Below, in pieces: positions 8,653 to 16,929 of a stretch of DNA of 64,000 bases. The DNA comes from Streptomyces chryseus. Lineage in GTDB: Bacteria > Actinomycetota > Actinomycetes > Streptomycetales > Streptomycetaceae. Under the pieces are notes generated by a model that was given only the letters and a program-made list of their open reading frames with translations, was not told the DNA's origin and did not search any database. The stretch covers positions 1 to 64,000 of the forward strand of contig NZ_BMVO01000021.1 in assembly GCF_014650755.1 (NCBI RefSeq), given 5' to 3'. The position numbers and the translations under genes are program-made. Every line of letters begins with the position of its first letter. Within the stretch, counting starts at the first letter, position 1.

Positions 8653-10425
8653 TCAGTTCCCTCCGGTCGTCGTGGCGAGCGCGGGCTCCGGCTCCTCGCC
8701 CGGTACCGCGCCACTCGCGTGGCCCTTGGCGGGCCTGAGTACCTTGGCCGCGGCGCGCTCGCGTGCGGAGGTCCAGCACCACACCGCGACCGGCGAGAGC
8801 GAAATGACGAGCGCCAGCACGGCCCAGGTCCGCATGGCCGCGTGGGTGTGACCGAGGTGGAAGGAGGCGACGAGCGAGCAGACCAGTACAGCCGCCCAGA
8901 ACAGGTGGATACGGAAGGTCATCAGCCGGTCGGGGCTGGCCTCGCCGCCCTTGGGCGTGACCACGAACCTGCCCCGGGTGCGCAGCACCGCCGAGCCGAG
9001 GGACTTGGCGTAGATCGGCGCGCAGAGCGCGGACATCGCCATGCCGGCCAGTCCGCCGGAGCCCTCGGGCTCGTGCGGCGAGACGTTGTGCCGCCTGTTC
9101 CACAGGTAGAGCCCGATCTGGAGCGCGGCCGCGTCGCTGTAGAGCATCAGCCAGACCGAGGACGAGACCTGGGTGCCGGACGCCCCGAACCACAGGAACA
9201 GGACGCAGCTGAGGATGCCGAGCAGCCAGTTGACGGCGGTCATCGGGTAGTAGACGAGCATCAGCGTGTACGTGAGCAGCCGGCCCGGCGGCACCCGGAA
9301 GGGCGCCTTCCAGAACTGCTTGAACAGCGTCTCGTAGGTGCCGCGCGACCAGCGCAGCTGCTGGGTGAAGAAGTCGGTCCAGGAGGCGGGCCCCTCGCCG
9401 ACGGCCAGCACGTCCGGGGTGTAGACGGAACGCCAGAAGCGCCCGGTCTCCCGGTTCCTCCTGCGGTGCAGTTCGAAGCCGGTGGCCATGTCCTCGGTGA
9501 TCGAGTCGTACAGGCCGCCGACCTGCATGAGGGCCCGCACGCGTACGACGTTGTTGGTGCCGACGAACATGGGGGCGCCGTAGCGGTTGCCCGCGCGCTG
9601 GATCAGCGCGTGGAAGAGGAACTGCTGCGACTCGGCGGCCTTGGTGACGCACGCGTCGTAGTTGCCGTACACCTGCGGTCCGACGACGAAGGCGATGTCG
9701 GGGTCCCGGAAGTAACCGAGCATGCGTTCCAGGAAGTTGGGGAGCGGCACGTGGTCGGTGTCGACGGAGGCGAAGAAGTCGTAGGCGCCGCCGTGCATGG
9801 CGAGCCAGGCGTTGTAGTTGCCGTGCTTCGTCTTCGCCCGGTGCGGGCCCCTTCGGGTGTTCCACTCGGGTACGCCGTTGCGGGTGAAGTGCCGTACGCC
9901 CAGCGCCGCGCAGAGCGCGCGGGCCTGCTCGTCGTCGCCCTCGTCCAGGAGCCAGATGTCGAGCGGCCCGTCGTGCCGCAGCGCGACCGCGCCTTCGAGG
10001 GTGGCGCGCACCATGGACAGGGCCTCCTTGCCCGGTACGTACGTCGTGAGGAACGCGACCCGGGTGCCGGGCTCGGGGGTCACGGGTACCGGGTCCCTGG
10101 CGACCATCGTGGCGTGGGCGATCGACACGACGTTGACCAGCATGAAGAGCATGATCAGGCCGATCGAGGCCAGCATCACCATGTCGAGGTGGACCAGCCA
10201 CCGTTCGCCGCCTTCGCGTTCGGTCCAGTGCGTGGGCCAGACGAGGTAGACGAGCAGGAGCGCCGAGAGCAGCGGAGCCAGCGTCATCAGCAGCACGGCG
10301 CGTATTCGGTGCGGTTCCTGCGCCATCAGACTCCGGTACTGCACCCGGTACCCGGTGGCGACGGGCTCGGTCAGCGGCCCGGCGAGCCGGCTGTGGGTGT
10401 CGTAGTCGTAGCCGTTCGGCCGCAC
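8653..10425 (-). CDS. cslA: Cellulose synthase-like family 2 glycosyltransferase CslA
   Basis: About 590 residues: two N-terminal transmembrane helices, a cytosolic GT-2 domain and four or more C-terminal helices. Catalytic motifs are the LDEGDD Asp near 161, DTD at 222-224, TED at 310-312 and QQLRW at 355-359, as in processive beta-1,4-glucan synthases. I prefer GTG at 10425, which has GGGAGG 4 nt upstream. The in-frame ATG at 10464 would add 13 residues but has no ribosome-binding site. CslA makes the beta-glucan at growing tips and is reported to interact with polar-growth proteins. glxA follows directly. Confidence 0.9.
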   Translation of the reverse strand: MRPNGYDYDTHSRLAGPLTEPVATGYRVQYRSLMAQEPHRIRAVLLMTLAPLLSALLLVYLVWPTHWTEREGGERWLVHLDMVMLASIGLIMLFMLVNVVSIAHATMVARDPVPVTPEPGTRVAFLTTYVPGKEALSMVRATLEGAVALRHDGPLDIWLLDEGDDEQARALCAALGVRHFTRNGVPEWNTRRGPHRAKTKHGNYNAWLAMHGGAYDFFASVDTDHVPLPNFLERMLGYFRDPDIAFVVGPQVYGNYDACVTKAAESQQFLFHALIQRAGNRYGAPMFVGTNNVVRVRALMQVGGLYDSITEDMATGFELHRRRNRETGRFWRSVYTPDVLAVGEGPASWTDFFTQQLRWSRGTYETLFKQFWKAPFRVPPGRLLTYTLMLVYYPMTAVNWLLGILSCVLFLWFGASGTQVSSSVWLMLYSDAAALQIGLYLWNRRHNVSPHEPEGSGGLAGMAMSALCAPIYAKSLGSAVLRTRGRFVVTPKGGEASPDRLMTFRIHLFWAAVLVCSLVASFHLGHTHAAMRTWAVLALVISLSPVAVWCWTSARERAAAKVLRPAKGHASGAVPGEEPEPALATTTGGN

Positions 10426-10583
10426 TGTGCCTCCCGCAGTCGAGGGCGTTCGATACCCCCACATAAAGGGACATTGGGCGGCGTGTCGAACCGGGTCGTC
10501 CGAGCGGGCGCATTTCGGCGTCGAGTTGTTTGAACGACGAAGCGACGGCGACGCGACGGCGGAGCCGCGACGGGGCGTGACGA

Positions 10584-10613
10584 AGCCCCCGGCCGCCAGG
10601 GCGGCCGGGGGCT
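10584..10613 (-). terminator. Strong stem-loop terminator
   Basis: A 14-bp perfect GC-rich stem (AGCCCCCGGCCGCC and its complement) with a minimal loop lies 14 bp after the stop of the MTH1187-like gene. It also separates that operon from cslA. Confidence 0.8.
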
Positions 10614-10627
10614 GTCGGACGGTCGGA

Positions 10628-10921
10628 TCAGGCGCTCAGGTGGCGCTCCACCGTCTCGACCTTGGAGGTCAGGCCGTCGGTGACGCCGGGCCGGATGTCG
10701 GCCTTCAGTACGAGCGAGACGCGCGGGGCGCGGGCCTCGACGGCGGCGACGGCTCGCTTCACGACGTCCATCACCTCGTCCCACTCGCCCTCGACGGAGG
10801 TGAACATCGCGTCGGTGCGGTGGGGCAGCCCGGACTCGCGGACCACGCGCACCGCGTCGGCGACGTACTCCCCGACGTCCTCACCGACACCCAGCGGGGT
10901 GACGGAGAAGGCGACGATCAT
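10628..10921 (-). CDS. MTH1187/YkoF-like thiamine-binding family protein
   Basis: A 97-residue ferredoxin-like fold protein starting MIVAFSVTPLGVGEDVGEY and containing TDAMFTSVEGEWDEVMDVV, the signature blocks of the MTH1187/YkoF (DUF77) family. Some members bind thiamine-type ligands, but the biological role is not established. Its ATG overlaps the TGA of the upstream DUF3817 gene by 4 bp (ATGA), so it is translationally coupled. A strong terminator follows. Confidence 0.85.
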   Translation of the reverse strand: MIVAFSVTPLGVGEDVGEYVADAVRVVRESGLPHRTDAMFTSVEGEWDEVMDVVKRAVAAVEARAPRVSLVLKADIRPGVTDGLTSKVETVERHLSA

Positions 10922-11262
10922 GCGCCGACCACGCCTTCCTTGCGGGCGCGGCCCGCGATGACCGCGTCCTCGGCCTCGCGCTTGAGGCGCTTGTCGGCGA
11001 AGAAGCCGCCGGTCGGCAGGACCGACATGGCGAAGTAGAAGGCCGCCGTCCCCAGCGACCACTTGGTGCGGTTCCAGGCGTCGGCCCAGAAGAGCACGTA
11101 CAGGACGAAGAGCAGACCGTGGATCGCGCCCATGACGGGGACGGCGTTGAAGTCCGTGGTGCGCTTGAGCACCGAGCACACGAGCAGCAGCAGGAAGGAG
11201 ACCGCCTCGGGTACGGACACCAGGCGGAGGCGGCGGAGTGCGGAAGCGGTCTTGATGTCCAC
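10918..11262 (-). CDS. DUF3817 integral membrane protein (second copy)
   Basis: A 114-residue protein with three or four membrane segments and the same IHGLLFVLYVLFWADAWNRTKW core as the copy at 1945-2271. I chose GTG at 11262 (VDIKTASALRR), preceded by GAAGG at about 9 nt; the longer frame to 11388 adds a hydrophilic stretch unlike the family. It overlaps the MTH1187-like gene, and that pairing suggests a shared but unknown function. Confidence 0.82.
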   Translation of the reverse strand: MDIKTASALRRLRLVSVPEAVSFLLLLVCSVLKRTTDFNAVPVMGAIHGLLFVLYVLFWADAWNRTKWSLGTAAFYFAMSVLPTGGFFADKRLKREAEDAVIAGRARKEGVVGA

Positions 11263-11392
11263 GGAGGGGCAACCTTCGTCGTCGCAGGAAACGGTCGATC
11301 TTGTGAACGGACGCACAAGCTCGCACCCCATTGTGGCAGCCCGCTCCCGCCGCCCTTTATCAGGGTCGGGGTCACGGGATACCGTCACCCAC

Positions 11393-12031
11393 GTGGCTCA
11401 GTTCCGACTCCAAGGCAGCAAGGTGCTCGCCGTCGACATGACCGGCGACGCCGTCAAAGCGAAGAACGGCTCGATGGTCGCGTACGACGGCCAGATGGCC
11501 TTCAAGAAGATGTCCGGCGGCGGTGAGGGAGTGCGCGGCATGGTGACCCGCCGCCTGACCGGCGAGCAGATGACCATGATGGAGGTGAAGGGCCACGGCA
11601 CGTGCTGGTTCGCCGACCGCGCGAGCGAGATCAACCTCGTCCAGTTGCACGGCGACAAGCTGTACGTCGAGTCCAGCAACCTCCTGTGCACGGACGCGGG
11701 CCTGCGCACCGGCACCTCCTTCACCGGACTGCGCGGCGGCGCGACCGGCAACGGGCTGTTCACCACGACCGTGGAGGGCACCGGGCAGGCGGCGATCATG
11801 TCGGACGGCCCGGCGGTGGTGCTGCGCGTGTCCGCCCAGTACCCCCTCCAGGTCGACCCCGGCGCGTACATCGCCCATCAGGGCGACCTCCAGCAGCACT
11901 TCCAGTCGGGTGTGACCTTCCGCACGCTCATCGGTGAGGGCTCGGGCGAGGCGTTCCAGATCCGCTTCGAGGGCGAGGGGCTGGTCTACGTGCAGCCGAG
12001 CGAGCGCAACACCGTCGGGGGCGACGTCTGA
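11393..12031 (+). CDS. AIM24-like protein 1
   Basis: A 212-residue beta-rich protein of the AIM24/TspB type, built from repeated strands such as GSMVAYDGQMAF, GHGTCWFAD and LYVESSNLLC. Starts GTG (VAQFRLQGSK). No clear ribosome-binding site precedes it, so the message may be leaderless. No signal peptide or membrane helix is present, so it should be cytosolic. The family has no settled bacterial function. First of three overlapping paralogues. Confidence 0.82.
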   Translation: MAQFRLQGSKVLAVDMTGDAVKAKNGSMVAYDGQMAFKKMSGGGEGVRGMVTRRLTGEQMTMMEVKGHGTCWFADRASEINLVQLHGDKLYVESSNLLCTDAGLRTGTSFTGLRGGATGNGLFTTTVEGTGQAAIMSDGPAVVLRVSAQYPLQVDPGAYIAHQGDLQQHFQSGVTFRTLIGEGSGEAFQIRFEGEGLVYVQPSERNTVGGDV

Positions 12032-12681
12032 TGCCGTTCCGCGAGATCAACGCGAAGATGGTCGAGGCGCGGGTGGCGCCCGGCCAGAAGATGTTCAGCC
12101 AGCGCGGCGCGATGCTCGCGTACCAGGGCGACGTGTCGTTCACGCCGAACATCCAGGGCGGTCAGGGCGGCGTGATGTCCATGATCGGCCGGCGGGTCGC
12201 CAACGAGGCCACCCCGCTGATGACGGTCGAGGGCTCGGGCACCGTGCTGTTCGGCCACGGAGGCCACCACATCCAGGTGATCAACCTGACCGGCGAGACC
12301 CTCTGCGTCGAGGCGGACCGCCTCCTGGCCTTCGACGGCACACTCGCCCAGGGCACGATGTTCATGGGCTCGCAGGGCGGCGTCATGGGCATGGTGCGCG
12401 GCCAGGTGACCGGCCAGGGCCTGTTCACCACCACGCTGGGGGGCCACGGCGCGGTCGCCGTGATGGCGCACGGCGGCGTGATCGAGGTCCCCATCACCCC
12501 GCAGCGCCCGGTGCACGTGGACCCGCAGGCGTACGTGGCGCACCACGGCGACGTACGCAACAAGCTCTCCACCGCACTCGGCTGGCGCGACATGGTGGGT
12601 CGCGGCTCGGGCGAGGCGTTCCAGCTGGAGCTGTCCGGCAACGGCGCGGTGTACGTACAGGCCTCGGAGGAGAAGCTGTGA
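12031..12681 (+). CDS. AIM24-like protein 2
   Basis: A 216-residue paralogue with GAMLAYQGDVSFTPN, GSGTVLFGHGGHHI and LCVEADRLLAFD strands and a glycine-rich centre. Its ATG overlaps the preceding stop by one base (TGATG). The repeated fold with gene 1 suggests duplication and probably a hetero-oligomer. Confidence 0.82.
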   Translation: MPFREINAKMVEARVAPGQKMFSQRGAMLAYQGDVSFTPNIQGGQGGVMSMIGRRVANEATPLMTVEGSGTVLFGHGGHHIQVINLTGETLCVEADRLLAFDGTLAQGTMFMGSQGGVMGMVRGQVTGQGLFTTTLGGHGAVAVMAHGGVIEVPITPQRPVHVDPQAYVAHHGDVRNKLSTALGWRDMVGRGSGEAFQLELSGNGAVYVQASEEKL

Positions 12682-13454
12682 CCGGCCCCGTGATCTTCGA
12701 CCCGCACACGCTCCCCTCCGACGACAACGTCACTCCGTACACCTTCTGCGTGGAGCTCAAGGGGAGCCAGTGGTTCCTGCAGAAGGGGAAGATGATCGCC
12801 TACTACGGGCGCATCGACTTCAACGGCATCGGCCACGGCCGTTTCGAGCGCCTGCTGCGCACCAGCTTCCACTCGCCGCTGCACGCGAGCGACTGGGTGG
12901 TGGCGGAGGGCCAGGGCAAGATGCTGCTCGCGGACCGCGCGTTCGACGTCAACTCCTACGACCTCGACAACGGCAACCTCACCATCCGCTCCGGCAACCT
13001 CCTCGCGTACGAGCCGAGCCTCGCGCTCAAGCAGTCGATCGTGCCGGGCTTCCTCACCCTCATCGGCACGGGCAAGTTCGTGGCGGCCTCCAACGGCCCC
13101 GTGGTCTTCATGGAGCCCCCGATCCGCGTGGACCCGCAGGCGCTGGTCGGCTGGGCGGACTGCCCGTCCCCGTGCCACCACTACGACCACCAGTACATGA
13201 CAGGCGTCATGGGCGGGATCAGGTCACTCACCGGCATCGGCGGCACGTCGGGCGAGGAGCACCAGTTCGAGTTCGTCGGGGCCGGCACGGTGCTGCTGCA
13301 GTCCACCGAACTCCTCATGGCGGAGCAGGCCACGGGCGCGGTCCCGTCGCAGGCGGGAGTGCCCGGCGGGCACGGCGGCGGGGCGGGGCAGCACGGCGCC
13401 GCACCGCGCCTTCCCGGTCAGCTGGGGGACCTCCAGCGTCGCTTCGGGCTGTGA
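12678..13454 (+). CDS. AIM24-like protein 3
   Basis: A 258-residue AIM24 member starting GTG at 12678 within a GTGA overlap with gene 2. It keeps the strand pattern (GKMIAYYGRIDF, GQGKMLLADRAFDV, LTIRSGNLLAYEP). It differs by a Cys/His-rich insert WADCPSPCHHYDHQYM around residues 158-173, which could bind a metal, and by a Gly/Ala/Gln-rich C-terminal tail of about 35 residues. It is the most divergent of the three. Confidence 0.8.
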   Translation: MTGPVIFDPHTLPSDDNVTPYTFCVELKGSQWFLQKGKMIAYYGRIDFNGIGHGRFERLLRTSFHSPLHASDWVVAEGQGKMLLADRAFDVNSYDLDNGNLTIRSGNLLAYEPSLALKQSIVPGFLTLIGTGKFVAASNGPVVFMEPPIRVDPQALVGWADCPSPCHHYDHQYMTGVMGGIRSLTGIGGTSGEEHQFEFVGAGTVLLQSTELLMAEQATGAVPSQAGVPGGHGGGAGQHGAAPRLPGQLGDLQRRFGL

Positions 13455-13524
13455 GCGGTAGTCTGCGGAGTGTGACGTCGAACGTCTGCGCCCTTGTCGC
13501 GTGCCGGGCGTCACACTCCGCAAT

Positions 13525-13561
13525 TCGTCCAGCTTTCAACTTCTTAGGTAGAATCCATACA
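13525..13561 (+). promoter_or_regulatory. Possible promoter giving a leaderless MarR transcript
   Basis: TAGAAT at 13549-13554 resembles a -10 box and ends 6 bp before the ATG, which would make the first base of the start codon about the +1 position. No ribosome-binding site is visible. The matching -35 is poor, so this is tentative. Confidence 0.35.
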
Positions 13562-14037
13562 TGGAGACCGAGACGGCCACCCACTGGCTGACCGATGCCG
13601 AACAGTGCGCCTGGCGGACCTACCTGGACGCCAACAGGCTGCTGACCTATCAGCTCGAAAAGGATCTTCAGCCGTACGGGCTGACCATCAACGACTACGA
13701 GATCCTGGTCAACCTCTCCGAATCGGAGGAGCGCCGGCTGCGGATGAGCGACCTCGCCGCGGCGACCCTCCAGTCCAAGAGCCGCCTCTCCCACCAGATC
13801 ACCCGCATGGAGAACGCGGGACTGGTCCGCAGGGAGAACTGCGAGTCCGACCGCCGCGGTCTGTACGCCGTACTGACCGACCAGGGCAGCGAGACCATGC
13901 AGCAGGTCGCCCCCCACCACGTGGAGTCCGTACGCCGGCACTTCATCGGCATGCTCTCCCCCGAGGCGCTCGCCGACATGGAGGCCGCCCTGGCTCCCGT
14001 CGTCGAGCAACTGCGCGGCCGACGGGGCAGGATCTAG
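13561..14037 (+). CDS. MarR-family transcriptional regulator
   Basis: A 158-residue winged-helix regulator. RLRMSDLAAATLQSKSRLSH is the helix-turn-helix and RRENCESDRRGLYAVLTDQG the wing. The single Cys in the wing (NCESDRRG) could respond to oxidation, as in OhrR-type members, but that is speculation. It stands alone downstream of the AIM24 operon and may regulate it or an unlinked target. Confidence 0.85.
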   Translation: METETATHWLTDAEQCAWRTYLDANRLLTYQLEKDLQPYGLTINDYEILVNLSESEERRLRMSDLAAATLQSKSRLSHQITRMENAGLVRRENCESDRRGLYAVLTDQGSETMQQVAPHHVESVRRHFIGMLSPEALADMEAALAPVVEQLRGRRGRI

Positions 14038-14101
14038 CGGGCCGGCCGGGCTGGGAGAGCACCGCCGCGCTCTCCTTCCCCAGGGTCCGCCCCCTCAGCT
14101 G

Positions 14102-15511
14102 TCAGGAACCCGCTTCGCCGGCCGCCACCGGCAGGCGAAGTTCGAACAGCGCGCCCCCCAGCGGCCCCCGCGCCACCGACAGCGTGCCCCCGTGCCGGCG
14201 CGCCACGTCGCGGGCGATGGCCAGGCCGAGGCCCGCGCCGCCGTCGTCACGGCTGCGGGCGTCGTCGAGCCGTACGAACCGCTCGAAGATCCGCTCGTGC
14301 TCCCCGGCGGGGACCCCCGCACCGTCGTCGGACACCCCGACCACCACCGCGCCGCGCTCGCGCCGCACGGACACCTCGACGCGGCCGCGCGCGTGCCGCT
14401 GCGCGTTGTCGAGCAGGTTGCCGAGCACCCGCGCCAGCTGACCGCGCGAACCGGCCACCTCGTACGGTCCGGAGCCCTCCGCCACCGTCACCGGCAGCCG
14501 GTCGGTCCGCTGCGAGACCTCCTCCCGCACCAGGGCGCCCAGATCGACGCGGCCCTGCCCGGGCCGCTCCCCGGCGTCCAGCCGGGCGAGCAGCAGCAGG
14601 TCGGCGGCGAGTGCCTGCAGCCGTACGGTGTCCCGCACGGCGCCCTCCACGTCCAGCAGTTCCGGATGCGCGGCGCCCACCTCCAGCTGCGTCCGCAGCG
14701 AGGCGATGGGACTGCGCAGCTCGTGCGAGGCGTCGGCGACGAACCGCCGCTGGCGTTCCACCGATGTCTCCAGGGCCGCGAGCGTCTCGTTGGTGGTGAC
14801 GGCCAGCCGCGCCACCTCGTCGTGCGCGTCCGGCTCCGGGACCCGCCGGGACAGGTCCTCCGACGCGGTGATCGCGGCCATCTCGCGCCGGATCCCCTCC
14901 ACCGGCCGCAGCGCCCGCCGCGTCACGAGCCAGGTCACCCCGCCCACCACGGCGAGCAGCGCCGGCAGGCCGATGAGCATGGCCTCGCGCACCGTGCCGA
15001 CGGCGTCCTGCTCGGCGGCCAGCGGCGCACCGGCGTAGACCGTGACGTCCTGGCCGCGAGCCGTCCGTACCTCGACGGCGGCGAACCGGTAGTCGGCCCG
15101 CTCACCGTCCACCGTGGCGCTCCCCGACGACATCCGGGGATCGTCGTCGGACACCTCTCCGGGCCCGGGGTCGCCGTCCCCGCCCTCACGGGCGCCCCGC
15201 ACCCGCACCTCGGAGCTCCCCGCCCCCTCGATCGCCTCCAGGTCGTCGCTGACGGCGACCACCCGCCGGTCCTCGTCCACCACCTGCGCGGGACGGTCGT
15301 CGGGCCACTCCACGTCCGCGTACGGCCGCCCCAGGGCCACCTGCGAGGCGACGTTCTGGGCGCCGACCTCGGCCTGGAGGTCCGCCTGGTCGATCAGATT
15401 GGCCCGCAGCACCAGCAGCACGGCCAGCCCGGCGGCCACCAGCGCCACCGCGACGACCGCGGTGGCCCCGAGCGCCGCCCTCGCCCGTACGGACCCGAAC
15501 AGCCGCCTCAT
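14102..15511 (-). CDS. Sensor histidine kinase of the OmpR-linked class
   Basis: A 469-residue kinase. Transmembrane helix one is at about 10-33. An extracytoplasmic sensor of about 125 residues follows, then helix two near 165-185, a HAMP domain, and HisKA with His263 in FVADASHELRSP. The HATPase region carries N (LGNLLDNAQRHA), G1 (VGVSDDGAGV) and G2 (GGAGLGLAIARDV). The start overlaps the response-regulator stop (ATGA), so the pair is coupled. The signal is unknown. Confidence 0.9.
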   Translation of the reverse strand: MRRLFGSVRARAALGATAVVAVALVAAGLAVLLVLRANLIDQADLQAEVGAQNVASQVALGRPYADVEWPDDRPAQVVDEDRRVVAVSDDLEAIEGAGSSEVRVRGAREGGDGDPGPGEVSDDDPRMSSGSATVDGERADYRFAAVEVRTARGQDVTVYAGAPLAAEQDAVGTVREAMLIGLPALLAVVGGVTWLVTRRALRPVEGIRREMAAITASEDLSRRVPEPDAHDEVARLAVTTNETLAALETSVERQRRFVADASHELRSPIASLRTQLEVGAAHPELLDVEGAVRDTVRLQALAADLLLLARLDAGERPGQGRVDLGALVREEVSQRTDRLPVTVAEGSGPYEVAGSRGQLARVLGNLLDNAQRHARGRVEVSVRRERGAVVVGVSDDGAGVPAGEHERIFERFVRLDDARSRDDGGAGLGLAIARDVARRHGGTLSVARGPLGGALFELRLPVAAGEAGS

Positions 15512-16170
15512 GCCGCCACCAGCCGGTATCCGGCGCCGCGCACCGTCTGGATCCTCGGCGCGCCGAGCTTGCGCCGCAGGGCGCTCACGTACACCTCGAC
15601 GATGTTGGGATCGCCGTCGTACGCGAAGTCCCACACGTGCTCCAGGATCTGCGCCTTGCTGACCACCTCGCCGGCCCGCACCGCGAACTGTTCCAGTACG
15701 GCGAACTCCTTCGCCGTGAGCACGACTTCGTCCTCACCCGCGTACACCCGCCGGCTGGCGGTGTCCACCCGCAGGTCCCCCACGACGACGACCGGGGAGG
15801 CCCCCGCGCCGGCCCGCCGCCGCAGCAGGGCCTTGACCCGGGCGACCAGCACGACGTACGAGAACGGCTTGGTCAGGTAGTCGTCGGCGCCCGTGTCGAG
15901 CCCCTCGGCCTCGTCGTACTCCCCGTCCTTGGCGGTCAGCATCAGGATCGGCACGTCGTTGCCGGCGGCCCGCAGCGCCGCGCACACCCGGTAGCCGTTC
16001 ATGCCGGGCAGCATGATGTCGAGCAGGACGAGGTCGTACGCGCCCTCACCGGCCCGGTGCAGCCCTTCCAGCCCGTCGTGCACCACGTCCACGGCGAAGC
16101 CCTCGGCGGTGAGCCCCTTGGCCAGGGCCACCGCGAGCCGCCTCTCGTCCTCCACGATCAACAAGCGCAT
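15508..16170 (-). CDS. OmpR/PhoB-family response regulator
   Basis: A 220-residue receiver plus winged-helix protein. The acidic pocket is in IVEDERR, the phosphoacceptor is Asp51 in LLDIMLPG, Lys is in YLTKPF, and the C-terminal trans_reg domain ends with VRGAGYRL. It is divergent from the PepSY gene across a spacer holding TTCAG direct repeats, the usual OmpR-family site type, so it probably controls both itself and that gene. Confidence 0.92.
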   Translation of the reverse strand: MRLLIVEDERRLAVALAKGLTAEGFAVDVVHDGLEGLHRAGEGAYDLVLLDIMLPGMNGYRVCAALRAAGNDVPILMLTAKDGEYDEAEGLDTGADDYLTKPFSYVVLVARVKALLRRRAGAGASPVVVVGDLRVDTASRRVYAGEDEVVLTAKEFAVLEQFAVRAGEVVSKAQILEHVWDFAYDGDPNIVEVYVSALRRKLGAPRIQTVRGAGYRLVAA

Positions 16171-16176
16171 GCGCCC

Positions 16177-16230
16177 AGGTTCGCAAACCGAACCTGAAGA
16201 CGGCTTCAGCAGGCTTCAGGCCACGTTCAG
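16177..16230. promoter_or_regulatory. Inverted repeat and TTCAG direct repeats in the divergent spacer
   Basis: A 7-bp inverted repeat (AGGTTCG, 5-nt spacer, CGAACCT) at 16177-16195 is followed by three TTCAG boxes at 16205, 16215 and 16226, spaced about one helical turn apart. This pattern matches head-to-tail binding by OmpR-family regulators and lies between the regulator gene and the PepSY gene. Confidence 0.7.
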
Positions 16231-16284
16231 CATCGCTGGGCCAGATTGATTCCCGTAGCAGCCAACCGCTCGGGAGGAAACCTC

Positions 16285-16833
16285 ATGAAGCGCAAGATCG
16301 TCATCGCCACCGCCGTCACGGCCCTGCTCATCGGCGGCGGCACCGCGACCGCGTTCGCCACGTCGGACGACGACGCGAAGCCGGCCACGAGCGCGATCAC
16401 CCTCGACGAGGCGACCGCGGCGGCCGTCACGTCCGCACCGGGCACCGTCACCGGGGCCGAACTCGACGACGAGGAGCCCACCTGGGAGGTCGACGTCTAC
16501 GGCAAGGACGCCAAGTGGCACGACGTCGACGTGGACGCCACGACGGCGAAGGTCAAGGGCGCCCACGCGCAGGACGACGAGGACGACCGCGCCCCCAAGA
16601 GCACGAAGGTCTCCATGGGCGAGGCCGCGAAGGCGGCCCTCAAGGCGCGGCCCGGCACGCTGACGTCCATCGACCTGGACGACGACGGCGTCTGGGAGGC
16701 GGAGGTCCGGTCCAAGGACGGCAAGGAGCACGAGCTGACCGTCGACGCCACCACGGCGAAGGTCACAGCCGATCAGGCCGACGACGACACCGATGACACC
16801 GACCAGGCCGACGACGACAACGACTCCGACTGA
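16285..16833 (+). CDS. Secreted PepSY-domain protein
   Basis: A 182-residue precursor with a signal peptide (MKRKIVIATAVTALLIGGG, cleavage near the FATS site). Two PepSY-like repeats follow (about 45-95 and 108-160), each ending in DVDATTAKV or TVDATTAKV, and a highly acidic D/T/Q tail. PepSY domains are often inhibitory or regulatory modules outside the membrane. ATG 16285 follows GGGAGGA. Divergence from a two-component system suggests it is a target and possibly a signal-feedback partner of the kinase. Confidence 0.82.
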   Translation: MKRKIVIATAVTALLIGGGTATAFATSDDDAKPATSAITLDEATAAAVTSAPGTVTGAELDDEEPTWEVDVYGKDAKWHDVDVDATTAKVKGAHAQDDEDDRAPKSTKVSMGEAAKAALKARPGTLTSIDLDDDGVWEAEVRSKDGKEHELTVDATTAKVTADQADDDTDDTDQADDDNDSD

Positions 16834-16890
16834 CGGGGCGGGCCCCGCACCGCACCCACCGGCGTGCGGGTGCGGACGCGCGGGGGTGGT

Positions 16891-16909
16891 GTCCGGGACG
16901 GTCCCGGAC
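16891..16909. terminator. Inverted repeat between convergent genes
   Basis: Two 9-bp arms (GTCCGGGAC and GTCCCGGAC) flank a single base. A second weaker stem (CCGCACC with GGTGCGG) lies just before it. Both fall between the PepSY gene and meaB, which converge, and may serve as a bidirectional terminator. Confidence 0.5.
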
Positions 16910-16929
16910 GTCGCCCCCGAAGCGGGCCG

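Noticed and set aside
6503..10513. A 1336-codon minus-strand frame across glxA and cslA
   Set aside because: A different frame from both genes, Arg/Gly-rich, with neither oxidase nor transferase motifs.
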